64,000 nucleotides of DNA, from assembly GCF_025642115.1 (NCBI RefSeq), contig NZ_CP106753.1, forward strand, positions 1,015,501-1,079,500. The letters run 5' to 3'. Positions 34,892 through 43,729 of the stretch are shown one piece after another. Made by a program: the position numbers and the translations under genes. The DNA comes from Chitiniphilus purpureus (GTDB lineage Bacteria > Pseudomonadota > Gammaproteobacteria > Burkholderiales > Chitinibacteraceae). A model generated the notes under the pieces. That model was given only the letters and a program-made list of their open reading frames with translations, made no database searches and was not told the origin of the DNA. How positions within the stretch are numbered: the stretch's first letter is position 1; the number at the start of each line of letters is the position of its first letter.

Positions 34892-35374
34892 GGGAACCTC
34901 CCCGGTGGTGCGCGCCGCACAGGTCAGGATGGCGTGTCGACGGCTGCGGCGGGCTTGCGCAGGCTGCAGGAGCCGCACCGGGATCCCGCCGCAGGGCAGG
35001 GGCCGGAGCGTGTTTGAAGCCGCGGACAGCACCCGGCGCCGCAGTCCTGGCAAGCAGCGCGGCATGTGCTCAGCCGCCACGCATCGGGCTTCCTGCGACC
35101 GCCCGGCGCAGCGGCGGTACGGCAATTGTGCGGTGCGGCCAGCCGGGTTCTGTCGGCGGCTCTTATTGATATGACATGGTCCCGGGCGGGGCAACCGGGT
35201 TTGCGGTGGCGCCCCCCGGCTGGCGACCGGCGGGCGCACGGCGCGCTGGCGGCCTGCCGCCCCGCCAGCATCCTGGCGGCCCAGCAGGCTACCGTCGCTT
35301 CGGATGCGGTGGCGTGGCCCGGCTGGCACGAAGTTGGCTTTGCTGTCCTTTCACTTCACCACGGCAGGACCGCG
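34892..35374. other. Divergent intergenic region with no recognised gene
   Basis: About 480 bases between divergent genes. Frames open through it on both strands but only as extensions of the flanking genes, with composition unlike protein and no ribosome-binding sites at the candidate starts. Promoters for both neighbours should lie here; none is clear. Confidence 0.4.
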
Positions 35375-36373
35375 ATGCAACCACGCCTGGGCTATCACGC
35401 CTCACACGAGCAGTTCTCGCCCGGCGCGCTGCTGGGCTATCTCAAGGCCGCGCAGCAGGCCGGGTTCGACTGCGGCATGTGCTCGGACCATTTCCACCCC
35501 TGGGGTGAGGCGCAGGGGCAGAGCGGCTTTGCCTGGTCCTGGCTGGGTGCCGCACTGCAGGCCACCGATCTGCCGCTGGGGGTGGTCAACGCCCCGGCGT
35601 TCCGCTATCACCCGGCATTGATCGCGCAGGCCGCCGCCACACTGGCGCAGATGTATCCCGGGCGTTTCTGGCTGGCGGTGGGCAGTGGCGAGGCGATCAA
35701 CGAGGCCATCCTGGGGCAGCGCTGGCCGGACAAGGCCGAGCGCAATGCGCGCCTGCTGGAGGCGGTCCAGCTGATCCGTGCGCTGTGGGCAGGCGAGCAG
35801 GTGACCCATCACGGCCTGCTGCAGCTGGTGCGGGCACGGCTCTATACGCTGCCGGCGCAGCCACCGGCATTGTTCGCAGCCGCCTTGTCCCCGCAGACCG
35901 CACGCTGGGCGGGCGCCTGGGCGGACGGGTTGATCACTGTTTCCGCACACACCGAGACGCTGCGCGCCATTGTCGAGGCGTTCCGCGAGGGCGGCGGCGA
36001 GGGCAAGCCGCTCTATCTGCAGGTGAAGCTTTCCTACGCGGCGACCGATGAGGCGGCGCTGGCCGGGGCGCATGTGCAGTGGCGCACCAATGTGTTCGCC
36101 GCCGAGCTGGCCGAGGATGTGGCGAGCCCGGCGGCGTTCGATGCGATGGCGCGTTATGTGACGCCAGCGGATGTGGCCCGCCACGTACGGGTGTCCAGCG
36201 ATCCGGCCCGGCATGCGCACTGGCTGCAGCAGGATCTCGCGCTGGGGTTCGATGCGCTGCTGCTGCACAACGTCAACGGCGAACAGGCGCGCTTCATCGA
36301 GACCTTCGGCGCCAAGGTGCTGCCGCAGCTGCGTCAGGCCGGGGCGAACAGCCCGCCCACGCGGAACCAGTGA
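35375..36373 (+). CDS. LLM-class flavin-dependent oxidoreductase (TIGR03885-like)
   Basis: 332 residues. Luciferase-like TIM barrel: LGYHASHEQFSPGALL at the start, GFDCGMCSDHFHPWGEAQGQ, FWLAVGSGEAINEAI and WADGLITVS. This matches the bacterial group of probable non-F420 flavin oxidoreductases (TIGR03885) that occur beside trehalose or glucan genes, as here next to a GH13 enzyme. AGGA lies 5 nt before the ATG at 35375. Its last 40 bases overlap the end of the convergent GH13 gene. Substrate unknown; FMN use is inferred. Confidence 0.87.
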   Translation: MQPRLGYHASHEQFSPGALLGYLKAAQQAGFDCGMCSDHFHPWGEAQGQSGFAWSWLGAALQATDLPLGVVNAPAFRYHPALIAQAAATLAQMYPGRFWLAVGSGEAINEAILGQRWPDKAERNARLLEAVQLIRALWAGEQVTHHGLLQLVRARLYTLPAQPPALFAAALSPQTARWAGAWADGLITVSAHTETLRAIVEAFREGGGEGKPLYLQVKLSYAATDEAALAGAHVQWRTNVFAAELAEDVASPAAFDAMARYVTPADVARHVRVSSDPARHAHWLQQDLALGFDALLLHNVNGEQARFIETFGAKVLPQLRQAGANSPPTRNQ

Positions 36374-37980
36374 TAGCCGTACGGCGCCAGCGACAGCGTC
36401 AGCCGGCCATCGGTGTCCGCATGCCGGATGGTGCGTGTGAACAGCTCGTAGCACGGCTGACCGCATAACGCTGGGTGCCGCAGTGTGAACTGCCTGGGCA
36501 TGCGCGCAAGGTTGTGCACGCAGACGATGCGGCCTTGGCCAAGGTGGATGGTCTCGGCGAGCACTGCCGGATCGTCGCTGTCCAGCCAGGCGTGCCCGCC
36601 CTGGCCCAGCTCCGGGCAGGCGCGGCGGATCGCGATCAGCTGCTGCATCCAATTCAACTGCGAATTGGGCGTCTGCCACTGCTGCACCACGTTGACCTTG
36701 GCAAAGGCAAAGGCGCCATCACGCACCACGTCGCGATACAGCGCCTGCGGCGCGGCACTCGAGAAGCCGCCATTGGCGTCGTCCGACCATTGCATCGGCG
36801 TGCGCACCGGGTAGCGGCCCGGCAGTGCCAGGTTCTCGCCCATGCCGATCTCGTCGCCATAGAACAACAGCGGCGAGCCGCAGCGGCTGAACAGCAGGCT
36901 GAACGCCAGCCGGATGCGGTCGGGATCGCCATCCAGCATCGGTGCGAGGCGCCGGCGCAGCCCGCGGCCATACGCCTGCATGTCCGGCGTGGGGCCGAAG
37001 GCCTGGAACACCGCTTGCCGCTCATCCTCGTCCAGCCATTGCAGGCTCAGCTCGTCGTGGTGGCGCAGGAAGTTGAGCCATTGCGTGGCGGGCGGCAGGG
37101 GCGGCAGCCGTGCCTGCAGGTCGTGCAGCGGCGCCGCCTGTTCGCGGGCCAGTGCCAGGAACAGCCGCTCCGCGCCCAGGAAATTGAACAGCTGGTTCAT
37201 CTCGTCGCCACGGCCGAAGAACCCGCCCAACTGCGCCGGGGCCACATTGGCTTCGCCCAGCAGCGCCGCCCCCAGTCCATAGCGCGCTGCATGCCGGCGC
37301 AGCTCGCGCAGCACCTCGTGCGGATCGTCGAAATGCTGCGCCGGTCCCTTGGGCCAGATCAGAAAGGGCGCCGCGTCGACCCGGAAGCCCGAGACCCCCA
37401 GCGACAGCCAGAAACCCATGATGCGGCGCACTTCCTCACGCACCGCCGGGTTGCCGTGGTTGAGCGCGGGTTCGAAGTCGTAGAACCGATGGAAATAGTG
37501 CTGCTGCGCCACCGCATCGTAAGTCCATACGCTGTCGGCGTGATCCGGAAACACCACCTGATCGCGTTGCGGGTCCTGCGGGTCGGTGGCCCAGACGTAG
37601 TAGTCGCGGTACGGCGAATCGCGCGAGCGGCGCGCCGCCTGGAACCAGGGATGCTGATCGGAGGTGTGGTTGACCACCAGGTCCATCAGCACCCGCATCC
37701 CGCGTGCGCGGGCTTCATCCAGCATCTCGGTGAAGTCACCGAAGCTGCCCAGGCGCGGATCGATGCCGTAGTAGTCGGTCACATCGTAGCCGTCGTCGCG
37801 ATCGCCCGTGGGGTGGAACGGCATCAGCCACAGGCAGTTGATGCCCAGCTGGCGCAGATAGTCGAGCCGGGCGGTGAGCCCGCGCAGGTCGCCCACGCCG
37901 TCGCCATTGGCGTCGTGGAATGTGGCCACGTCCAGTTGATACGCCACGGCGTTGTCGTACCAGATATCGTTGGCTTCCAT
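36334..37980 (-). CDS. GH13 family enzyme, trehalose synthase-like
   Basis: 548 residues. It starts EANDIWYDNAVAYQLDVATF and LWLMPFHPTGDRDDGYDVTD, the pattern of trehalose synthase (maltose alpha-D-glucosyltransferase, TreS) and close alpha-glucosidases. Barrel motifs: DLVVNHTSDQHPWF, nucleophile in GFRVDAA (D202), acid/base in LLGEANV (E243) and third acid in RHHDE (D309, where most relatives have NHDE). The C-terminal beta domain is short and no maltokinase is fused. Start at 37980 from an adjacent GGGA; an ATG 21 codons upstream is in frame. Maltose/trehalose interconversion or glucan hydrolysis in the cytoplasm is inferred; the exact specificity is open. Confidence 0.87.
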   Translation of the reverse strand: MEANDIWYDNAVAYQLDVATFHDANGDGVGDLRGLTARLDYLRQLGINCLWLMPFHPTGDRDDGYDVTDYYGIDPRLGSFGDFTEMLDEARARGMRVLMDLVVNHTSDQHPWFQAARRSRDSPYRDYYVWATDPQDPQRDQVVFPDHADSVWTYDAVAQQHYFHRFYDFEPALNHGNPAVREEVRRIMGFWLSLGVSGFRVDAAPFLIWPKGPAQHFDDPHEVLRELRRHAARYGLGAALLGEANVAPAQLGGFFGRGDEMNQLFNFLGAERLFLALAREQAAPLHDLQARLPPLPPATQWLNFLRHHDELSLQWLDEDERQAVFQAFGPTPDMQAYGRGLRRRLAPMLDGDPDRIRLAFSLLFSRCGSPLLFYGDEIGMGENLALPGRYPVRTPMQWSDDANGGFSSAAPQALYRDVVRDGAFAFAKVNVVQQWQTPNSQLNWMQQLIAIRRACPELGQGGHAWLDSDDPAVLAETIHLGQGRIVCVHNLARMPRQFTLRHPALCGQPCYELFTRTIRHADTDGRLTLSLAPYGYHWFRVGGLFAPA

Positions 37981-38183
37981 CACGATCCCAAAGGCTGCAG
38001 ACCCGACACGACGAGCAGGGTTTGTGCCCGGTGCAGTGCGCATCCCGGTGAGCGCAGCCGATGCAGGCCCTGCACAAACTACACATCCGGCCTTGCCGGT
38101 GCGCAGGTTTTACAAATCCGCGTCGCGGCGCGCCCCGCCGGACCGGTGCTGCGGCTTGGCGCGTTTTTCGCTTGGGCGAGCGC

Positions 38184-39524
38184 ATGTCAGCCGATGCCCT
38201 GCCCACCTCCTCCCGGTCGTCCGACGATGCCGCTGCGCTGCTGGCGCAGCATGCCCGGCCGCTGCCGCCACCCGACGACGCTGCATTCGGTGCCGCCTTC
38301 GATGCGTTCGGCGACGCCCGGGTGGTGCTGCTCGGCGAAGCCACCCATGGCAGCGACGAGTTCTACACCGCGCGTGCGGCGATCACCCGGCGGCTGATCG
38401 AAGTGCATGGCTTCAACTGCGTGGCATTGGAGGCCGATTGGCCGGATGCTGCGCAATTGGATGCGGTGGTGCGGCTGCGGCCTTCGTCGTCGCTGGCGCA
38501 GGGCGCATTCACCCGCTTCCCCGTCTGGATGTGGCGCAACCAGCCCATGCGCCATTTCCTGGATTGGCTGCGCGGACACAACCAGGGGCGGCCGCTGGCG
38601 GAGCGGGTGGCGATACGCGGGCTCGATCTCTACAGCCTGGGCAACTCGGTGCGCGCGGTGCTCGACTACCTGGACCAGGTCGACCCCGAAGCGGCCAGCC
38701 AGGCACGCTGGCGCTACGGCTGTCTGACGCCGTGGCATATCGAGCCGCAGCGCTATGGCCTCGCGGTGCGCACCGGTGACGTGGCCTCGTGCGAGGACAA
38801 GGCGATCGAGCAGTTGCAGCAGTTGCTGGAAAGACGGCTGAGCTATCTGGGACAGGAGGACGAGGAGGAAGGCTTTTTCGATGCGGCGCAGAATGCGCGC
38901 GTCGTGCGCGCCGCCGAGCACTACTACCGGGTGATGTATCGCAGCAACACCGAGTCGTGGAATCTGCGCGACCGCCATATGTTCGATACCTTGCATCGCC
39001 TGTTGACGCGCCAGGGGGGCGCCGCGCGGGTGGTGGTGTGGGCGCACAACTCGCATATCGGCAATGCCGCTGCCACCGAGATGGGCTGGCGCGGGCAATT
39101 CAACCTGGGCGAGTTGTGCCGCACGGCGTTCGGCAGCGAGGCCGTGCTGATCGGCCTGGGCACTGCCCGGGGCACGGTGCTTGCCGCAAACGACTGGGAC
39201 GGCGCGGCGCAGGTGAAGGCGGTGCTGCCACCGCATCCGGACAGCCATGAAGCATTGTTCGAGCGCGCCGCGCCGGCCTGCTCGCTGACCTGCTGGCGCG
39301 ACCGGACGGGCAGTGAGCTGCGGCAGCTGTTGGCCACCCCGCGCCTGCAGCGCGCCATCGGGGTGATCTATCGGCCGGCGACCGAGCGGCTGAGCCACTA
39401 TTTCGAAGCCGTGCTGGCCGAGCAGTTCGACGCCTATCTGTGGTTCGCGCAGACGCGGGCGCTGACGCCGCTGCCGGCGCCCACGGCGCACGGCGTGCCG
39501 GATACCTTTCCGTTCGGGATATGA
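38184..39524 (+). CDS. Erythromycin-esterase-like (EreA/B superfamily) protein
   Basis: 446 residues, no signal peptide. Core motifs VVLLGEATHGSDEFY with GE..HG, NCVALEADWPDA, the long helical middle and VVWAHNSHIGNA near residue 285, all typical of COG2312. True macrolide esterases belong to this superfamily, but chromosomal members next to a phosphoribosyltransferase are mostly of unknown function, so resistance should not be assumed. Stop codon overlaps the start of the next gene (ATGA), showing coupling. It is divergent from the GH13 gene. Confidence 0.87.
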   Translation: MSADALPTSSRSSDDAAALLAQHARPLPPPDDAAFGAAFDAFGDARVVLLGEATHGSDEFYTARAAITRRLIEVHGFNCVALEADWPDAAQLDAVVRLRPSSSLAQGAFTRFPVWMWRNQPMRHFLDWLRGHNQGRPLAERVAIRGLDLYSLGNSVRAVLDYLDQVDPEAASQARWRYGCLTPWHIEPQRYGLAVRTGDVASCEDKAIEQLQQLLERRLSYLGQEDEEEGFFDAAQNARVVRAAEHYYRVMYRSNTESWNLRDRHMFDTLHRLLTRQGGAARVVVWAHNSHIGNAAATEMGWRGQFNLGELCRTAFGSEAVLIGLGTARGTVLAANDWDGAAQVKAVLPPHPDSHEALFERAAPACSLTCWRDRTGSELRQLLATPRLQRAIGVIYRPATERLSHYFEAVLAEQFDAYLWFAQTRALTPLPAPTAHGVPDTFPFGI

Positions 39525-40165
39525 CCATGTTTGCCGACCGCCACGCCGCAGGGAGTGAACTGGCGCAGGCGCTGCTGCACCTGCGCGGACGCGATCCGCT
39601 GGTATTGGCGCTGCCGCGCGGCGGCGTGCCGGTGGCGGCGCCGGTGGCGCGGCAGCTTGGCGCACCGCTGGATGTGGTACTGGTACGCAAGATCGGTGCC
39701 CCCTGGTCGGCCGAGGTCGGCATCGGCGCACTGGTCGAAGGCGAGCCGGACGAGGTGGTCTGGCTAGACCGGGGCACCCCCCCGTTGAACGCGGATTACC
39801 TGGAAGCGGCAGTCGAGTGCCAGCGCACAGTGCTGGCACAGCGGCGCCAGCGCTATCGTGGCGGACGGCCGTTGCCGTCGCTGACCGGACGCACCGTCAT
39901 CGTGGTCGACGATGGTATCGCCACCGGCAGCACAGTACGGGCCGCGTTGCAGGCGCTGCGTGGCAAGGATGTGGCATACCTGGTACTGGCCGTGCCGGTG
40001 GCGCCGCGCGACGTGGTCGAAGCCCTGCGCGCGCAGGTGGATGAGTTGGTCTGCCTGCGCACCCCGCAGCCCTTCCATGCGGTCGGCCTGCACTACCGGG
40101 ATTTCGCACAGCTTGAGGATGCCGCGGTGCTGGATGAACTGGCGGCGTGGCAGGGGGGCGGGTGA
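39521..40165 (+). CDS. Phosphoribosyltransferase-domain protein (COG1926)
   Basis: 214 residues. Type I PRTase fold: VLALPRGGVPVAAPVARQLG, VVLVRKIGAPWSAEVGIGAL, and the PRPP loop VIVVDDGIATGSTVRAALQA. This predicted family is commonly adjacent or fused to erythromycin-esterase-like proteins. It begins at the ATG overlapping the esterase stop by 4 bases (a second ATG two codons on is possible), and its own TGA overlaps the next ATG. The base or acceptor used is unknown; a stress-related salvage or modification role is inferred. Confidence 0.87.
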   Translation: MTMFADRHAAGSELAQALLHLRGRDPLVLALPRGGVPVAAPVARQLGAPLDVVLVRKIGAPWSAEVGIGALVEGEPDEVVWLDRGTPPLNADYLEAAVECQRTVLAQRRQRYRGGRPLPSLTGRTVIVVDDGIATGSTVRAALQALRGKDVAYLVLAVPVAPRDVVEALRAQVDELVCLRTPQPFHAVGLHYRDFAQLEDAAVLDELAAWQGGG

Positions 40166-40857
40166 TGGCTGAATGTGGCTCGCGCCGCCGGCTGTTCCTG
40201 TTCAGCGACCACAGCGGCAGCGCCGGTGAGGCATTGGACGCCTGGGCGCTGCGCGAAGCCGGCGTGCCGCAGCCACGCGTGGCCTGGATCGCCTCGGGCG
40301 GTCTCACCGACAAGACCCGTGGCTTCTTTGCCGAGCGTTGCGCCCACTATGCCCGGCATGGGGTGGCCGATGTGACGCTGCTGGTGTTGCAGGGCGGGCG
40401 CACCTGCACGCCTGACCTGCTGCTGGGTTACGACGTGGTGCACCTGGCCGGCGGCAACTGCTATGTGTTCCTGCGCCGTCTGCATGCCAGCGGCGTGTTC
40501 GAGGCGCTGCAGCAGTACATCGCCCGCGGCGGGGTGGTGGTGGGCGACAGCGCTGGCGCCATCCTGCTCACCCCGAGCATCGCGATTGCCGGTTTCTTTC
40601 CGCCGCGGCGCGGCAAGCGGTCGGGCGATCTGACCGCACTCGCCGCCGTACCCTTCGAGTTCCATCCCCACTGGGGCAGCGGCGGTGCCGCCCTGCCGGC
40701 GTTGCGCGAGTACGCCACCGCCACCGGGCATACGCTCTATGCCGCGCCCGACGGCAGCGGCCTGGCGGTGCTCGACGGGGCAGTGCATGCGGTGGGCAAG
40801 GTGGTGCAGATCGCCGCGGACGGATCGTGCCGGGCGGCTCCCACGGCTAGCTGTTGA
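40165..40857 (+). CDS. S51-family peptidase, cyanophycinase-like (class I glutamine amidotransferase fold)
   Basis: 230 residues, no signal peptide. The nucleophile elbow GDSAGAIL places Ser129 as catalytic, and VVHLAGGNCYVFLRRL is the glycine-rich strand before it. Members include aspartyl dipeptidase PepE and cyanophycinase. It starts inside the stop of the phosphoribosyltransferase gene (TGATG) and its last 11 bases overlap the convergent histidine kinase gene. No cyanophycin synthetase is near, so dipeptidase or another hydrolase activity is as likely as cyanophycin breakdown. Confidence 0.8.
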   Translation: MAECGSRRRLFLFSDHSGSAGEALDAWALREAGVPQPRVAWIASGGLTDKTRGFFAERCAHYARHGVADVTLLVLQGGRTCTPDLLLGYDVVHLAGGNCYVFLRRLHASGVFEALQQYIARGGVVVGDSAGAILLTPSIAIAGFFPPRRGKRSGDLTALAAVPFEFHPHWGSGGAALPALREYATATGHTLYAAPDGSGLAVLDGAVHAVGKVVQIAADGSCRAAPTASC

Positions 40858-43369
40858 ACAGCGCCTCGACCTGGTGCAGGTCGTAGGGCTTGACCACGAA
40901 GCTGACATTGGTGCCGAAGCGGCGTTGCACCTCGTTGCTGAACACATAGCCGGACGCGATGACGATGCGCATCTGCGGAAAATGCCGCTGGACCTGCTCG
41001 GCCAGTTCGATCCCCGACATCCCCGGCAGGCTCACATCGGTCAGCAGCGCGTCGAAGTGCGTCCCATTGAGCACGCGGATCGCCGCCTCGGCGCTGGTGA
41101 CGGCATGGGGCTCATGTCCGCTCTCGTGGATGATCTCGGTCAGCGAGCTGAGCAGGATCTCGTTGTCCTCGACCAGCAGGATGCGCAGGCTGCGCGCTGC
41201 CGCGGCGGGCGGCCCGGTGTTCCTGCCGCGCTGGTCGAGCAACTGGCGCACCTTGCGCGCCAACTGCTCGCGCCGGTAGGGCTTGCTCAGCAGATGCAAC
41301 CCCGGATCGAGCCGGCCGCCATGCACGATGGCGTTCTCGGTGTAGCCCGAGGTGAACAGCACCTCCAGCCCCGGATGCAAGGTCTTGGCATGCGTCGCTA
41401 GCTGCGGGCTGCGCAGTTGGCCCGGCATCACCACATCGGTGAACAGCAGGTCGATCGGCACGCCGCTTTGCAGCACCGCCAGCGCGCTGTCGCCGTTCTC
41501 CGCCTTCAGCACGCGATAGCCCAGGTCGGTCAGCATGTCGACGGCGGCGCGGCGTACCTCGGCATCGTCCTCGACCACCAGCACCGTCTCGCTGCCGCCG
41601 CGCACCACGACCGGGGGTGGTGCCTCGGGCTCGATCTCCTCGCCCAGGCTGCGCGGCAGGTAGATGCGGACCGTGGTGCCTTCGCCCAGCTCGCTGTAGA
41701 TCTTGATATGCCCGCCGCTTTGCTTGACGAAGCCATACACCATGCTCAGCCCCAGCCCGGTGCCCTGGCCTTCGGGCTTGGTCGAGAAGAACGGTTCGAA
41801 CGCCTTTTCCGCCACTTCCTCGCTCATGCCGCTGCCGGTATCGCTGATCGCGATCATCACATACTGGCCGGGCTTGACCTCGGCGTGCTGCGCCGCATAG
41901 GTCTCGTCGAGCATCGCATTGCCCACCTCGATGGTGAGCTTGCCTTCGCCCTGCATGGCATCGCGCGCGTTGATCGCCAGATTGAGCACCACGTTTTCCA
42001 GCTGATTGGGATCAAGCGCGCAGTGCCACAGTCCGGCGCCGACCACGAGCTCCACCGCGATCGCCTCGCCCAGCGCACGGTGCAGCAGCGCGTCCATCCG
42101 GCTCAGGAGCTTGCCCACGTTGCACACCACCGGCTCCAACGGCTGGCGGCGGGCGAACGACAGCAATTGCGACGCCAGCTTGGCACCGCGCTCCACCCCG
42201 GCCAGCGCGCCTTGCAGCCGCTGGCGCCCCTGCGCGCTGCCGATCGCCTCGCCGCGCAGCAACTGCAGGTTGCTGGCGATGATCTGCAGCACGTTGTTGA
42301 AATCGTGTGCCACGCCACCGGTGAGCTTGCCGATGGCCTCCAGCTTCTGCGTCTGCAGCAAGGCCCGCTCGGCCTGGCGCCGCTCCTTTTCGCTGTCGGC
42401 CAGCTCCCGGGTGCGTAGCTCGACCAGTTGCTCCAGGTGGTTGCGGTAGGCTGCCAGCTCGTCGCGCGCATGTTTCTGGGCCGTCACGTCGTGCCCCTGC
42501 ACGAAGATGCCGCTGACGCGGCCATCGCGCCCACGGATCGGCTGGTAGATCAGGTCGACGAACACCTCGTCGGGCGTGCCGCCGTCGCGCTGCACCAGCA
42601 CCCGCATTTCCCGGCCGATGAATGCCTCGCCGCTGGCGTAGACCTGATCCAGAAGTTCGAAGTAGCCCTGGCCGGCCATGTCCGGCAGCGCCTGGCGCAC
42701 GTTGCAGCCGATCAGTTCGCGTCGGCCGACGAGGACGTAATAGGCCTCGTTGGCCAGTTCGAATACATGCTCGGGGCCGCGCAGCACGCACATGAAACCC
42801 GGCGCCTGCTCGAACAGGCGGCGCAGGTGCAGCCGTTCGGCATCCATGCGCTGCTTTTCCTCCTGCGCCAGCCGTGCCCGCTCCAACACCTCCTGCTCGT
42901 CGCCCAGCACCGCCACGTCCTGCCGCGCGGCATTGAGCGCGCGTCGCAGTGCCTGGATCTCGGTCACGTCCTGCGTGTGCTGCAGCACAAAGCACACTTT
43001 GCCGGCCTGGTCGGCCACCGGGTAATGGCTGGCGCTCCAGTACGCATCCTCGAACACCCGGCGGCCCGAGGCATCCAGCCGGGCGATGGCATAACGGATC
43101 AGCGGCAGCGTATCGGGCAGGCCGGTATCGAACACCCGCTGGAATGAATTGCGCAGGATCTCGATATGGTCGCTGTCCGTGCTGCCCGGGTCGGCCGGAA
43201 ACATCTCGAACAGATTGCGACCCAGCAGCTCCTGGCGGCTGCGTTGCGTGACCGCACAGTAGCCGGCGCTGACGTCGACAAAGTTGAAATCGGCATCAAG
43301 CAGGCACTTGCAGGTGGCCGATTCCCTGAACAGTTTCTGGTAATCCGGTGCCGTCGATGGGAGGGACAT
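40847..43369 (-). CDS. Hybrid sensor histidine kinase, PAS-PAS-HisKA-HATPase-REC-REC
   Basis: 840 residues, no membrane helices, so a cytoplasmic sensor. Two PAS domains (about 8-140 and 185-305) are joined by a coiled coil. HisKA has GGVAHDFNNVLQ with phospho-acceptor H355. The HATPase has NLAINARDAM (N box), ISDTGSGM (G1) and GQGTGLGLSMVYGF (G2). Two receiver domains follow, with phospho-acceptors D645 (FTDVVMPG) and D778 (LTDVSLPG). There is no output domain or adjacent response regulator, so phosphotransfer to an unlinked partner is likely. REC1 has a replaced stretch after VVMPG (QLRSPQLA), a common variant in this kinase group. Signal unknown. Confidence 0.92.
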   Translation of the reverse strand: MSLPSTAPDYQKLFRESATCKCLLDADFNFVDVSAGYCAVTQRSRQELLGRNLFEMFPADPGSTDSDHIEILRNSFQRVFDTGLPDTLPLIRYAIARLDASGRRVFEDAYWSASHYPVADQAGKVCFVLQHTQDVTEIQALRRALNAARQDVAVLGDEQEVLERARLAQEEKQRMDAERLHLRRLFEQAPGFMCVLRGPEHVFELANEAYYVLVGRRELIGCNVRQALPDMAGQGYFELLDQVYASGEAFIGREMRVLVQRDGGTPDEVFVDLIYQPIRGRDGRVSGIFVQGHDVTAQKHARDELAAYRNHLEQLVELRTRELADSEKERRQAERALLQTQKLEAIGKLTGGVAHDFNNVLQIIASNLQLLRGEAIGSAQGRQRLQGALAGVERGAKLASQLLSFARRQPLEPVVCNVGKLLSRMDALLHRALGEAIAVELVVGAGLWHCALDPNQLENVVLNLAINARDAMQGEGKLTIEVGNAMLDETYAAQHAEVKPGQYVMIAISDTGSGMSEEVAEKAFEPFFSTKPEGQGTGLGLSMVYGFVKQSGGHIKIYSELGEGTTVRIYLPRSLGEEIEPEAPPPVVVRGGSETVLVVEDDAEVRRAAVDMLTDLGYRVLKAENGDSALAVLQSGVPIDLLFTDVVMPGQLRSPQLATHAKTLHPGLEVLFTSGYTENAIVHGGRLDPGLHLLSKPYRREQLARKVRQLLDQRGRNTGPPAAAARSLRILLVEDNEILLSSLTEIIHESGHEPHAVTSAEAAIRVLNGTHFDALLTDVSLPGMSGIELAEQVQRHFPQMRIVIASGYVFSNEVQRRFGTNVSFVVKPYDLHQVEALFNS

Positions 43370-43729
43370 GGGGCACTTCGCAATGGTGTGCTGGAGGGAC
43401 CGGGGTTCCGCTTTCTGCCGCAGGCTGCTGACAGGGCGGCATCCGGCGTTGCCTGCAACGCGGCTGCCAGTTCACCGCAGAACCCGGCGCCGCAAAATAC
43501 ATTGTGCGGCAACGGGATTGAACGGGGACGTGAGAAGTTGCGCGGCCTTGTCTTTAAGTGTTTGCTGATAAATATGGCGTATTTGTTGAAAACCAAAAAC
43601 ATAAATAAAAATAAACTTTGCCGTGATACAGTTGCCCGCCCGTCTTGGCAGGCCAGACGGAATCACCGGGATACATGGACAATCGGTATCCCAGGCGGTG
43701 TGCAATTCTCTTTTTAAAGGAGCTTGTTG
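43370..43729. other. Intergenic region, partly AT-rich, upstream of PEP-CTERM genes
   Basis: 360 bases. The part from about 43545 to 43625 is AT-rich with A-runs, in contrast to the flanks, and probably carries the promoter of the PEP-CTERM pair. No exact -35/-10 pair or operator could be fixed. Confidence 0.4.

Noticed and set aside
38184..39524. Macrolide resistance gene
   Set aside because: The erythromycin-esterase-like superfamily is broad; chromosomal context with a phosphoribosyltransferase and no mobile element argues against calling it a resistance determinant.
40165..40857. Dedicated cyanophycin degradation
   Set aside because: The S51 fold and Ser129 are clear, but no cyanophycin synthetase or related gene is nearby, so the specific name is not justified.
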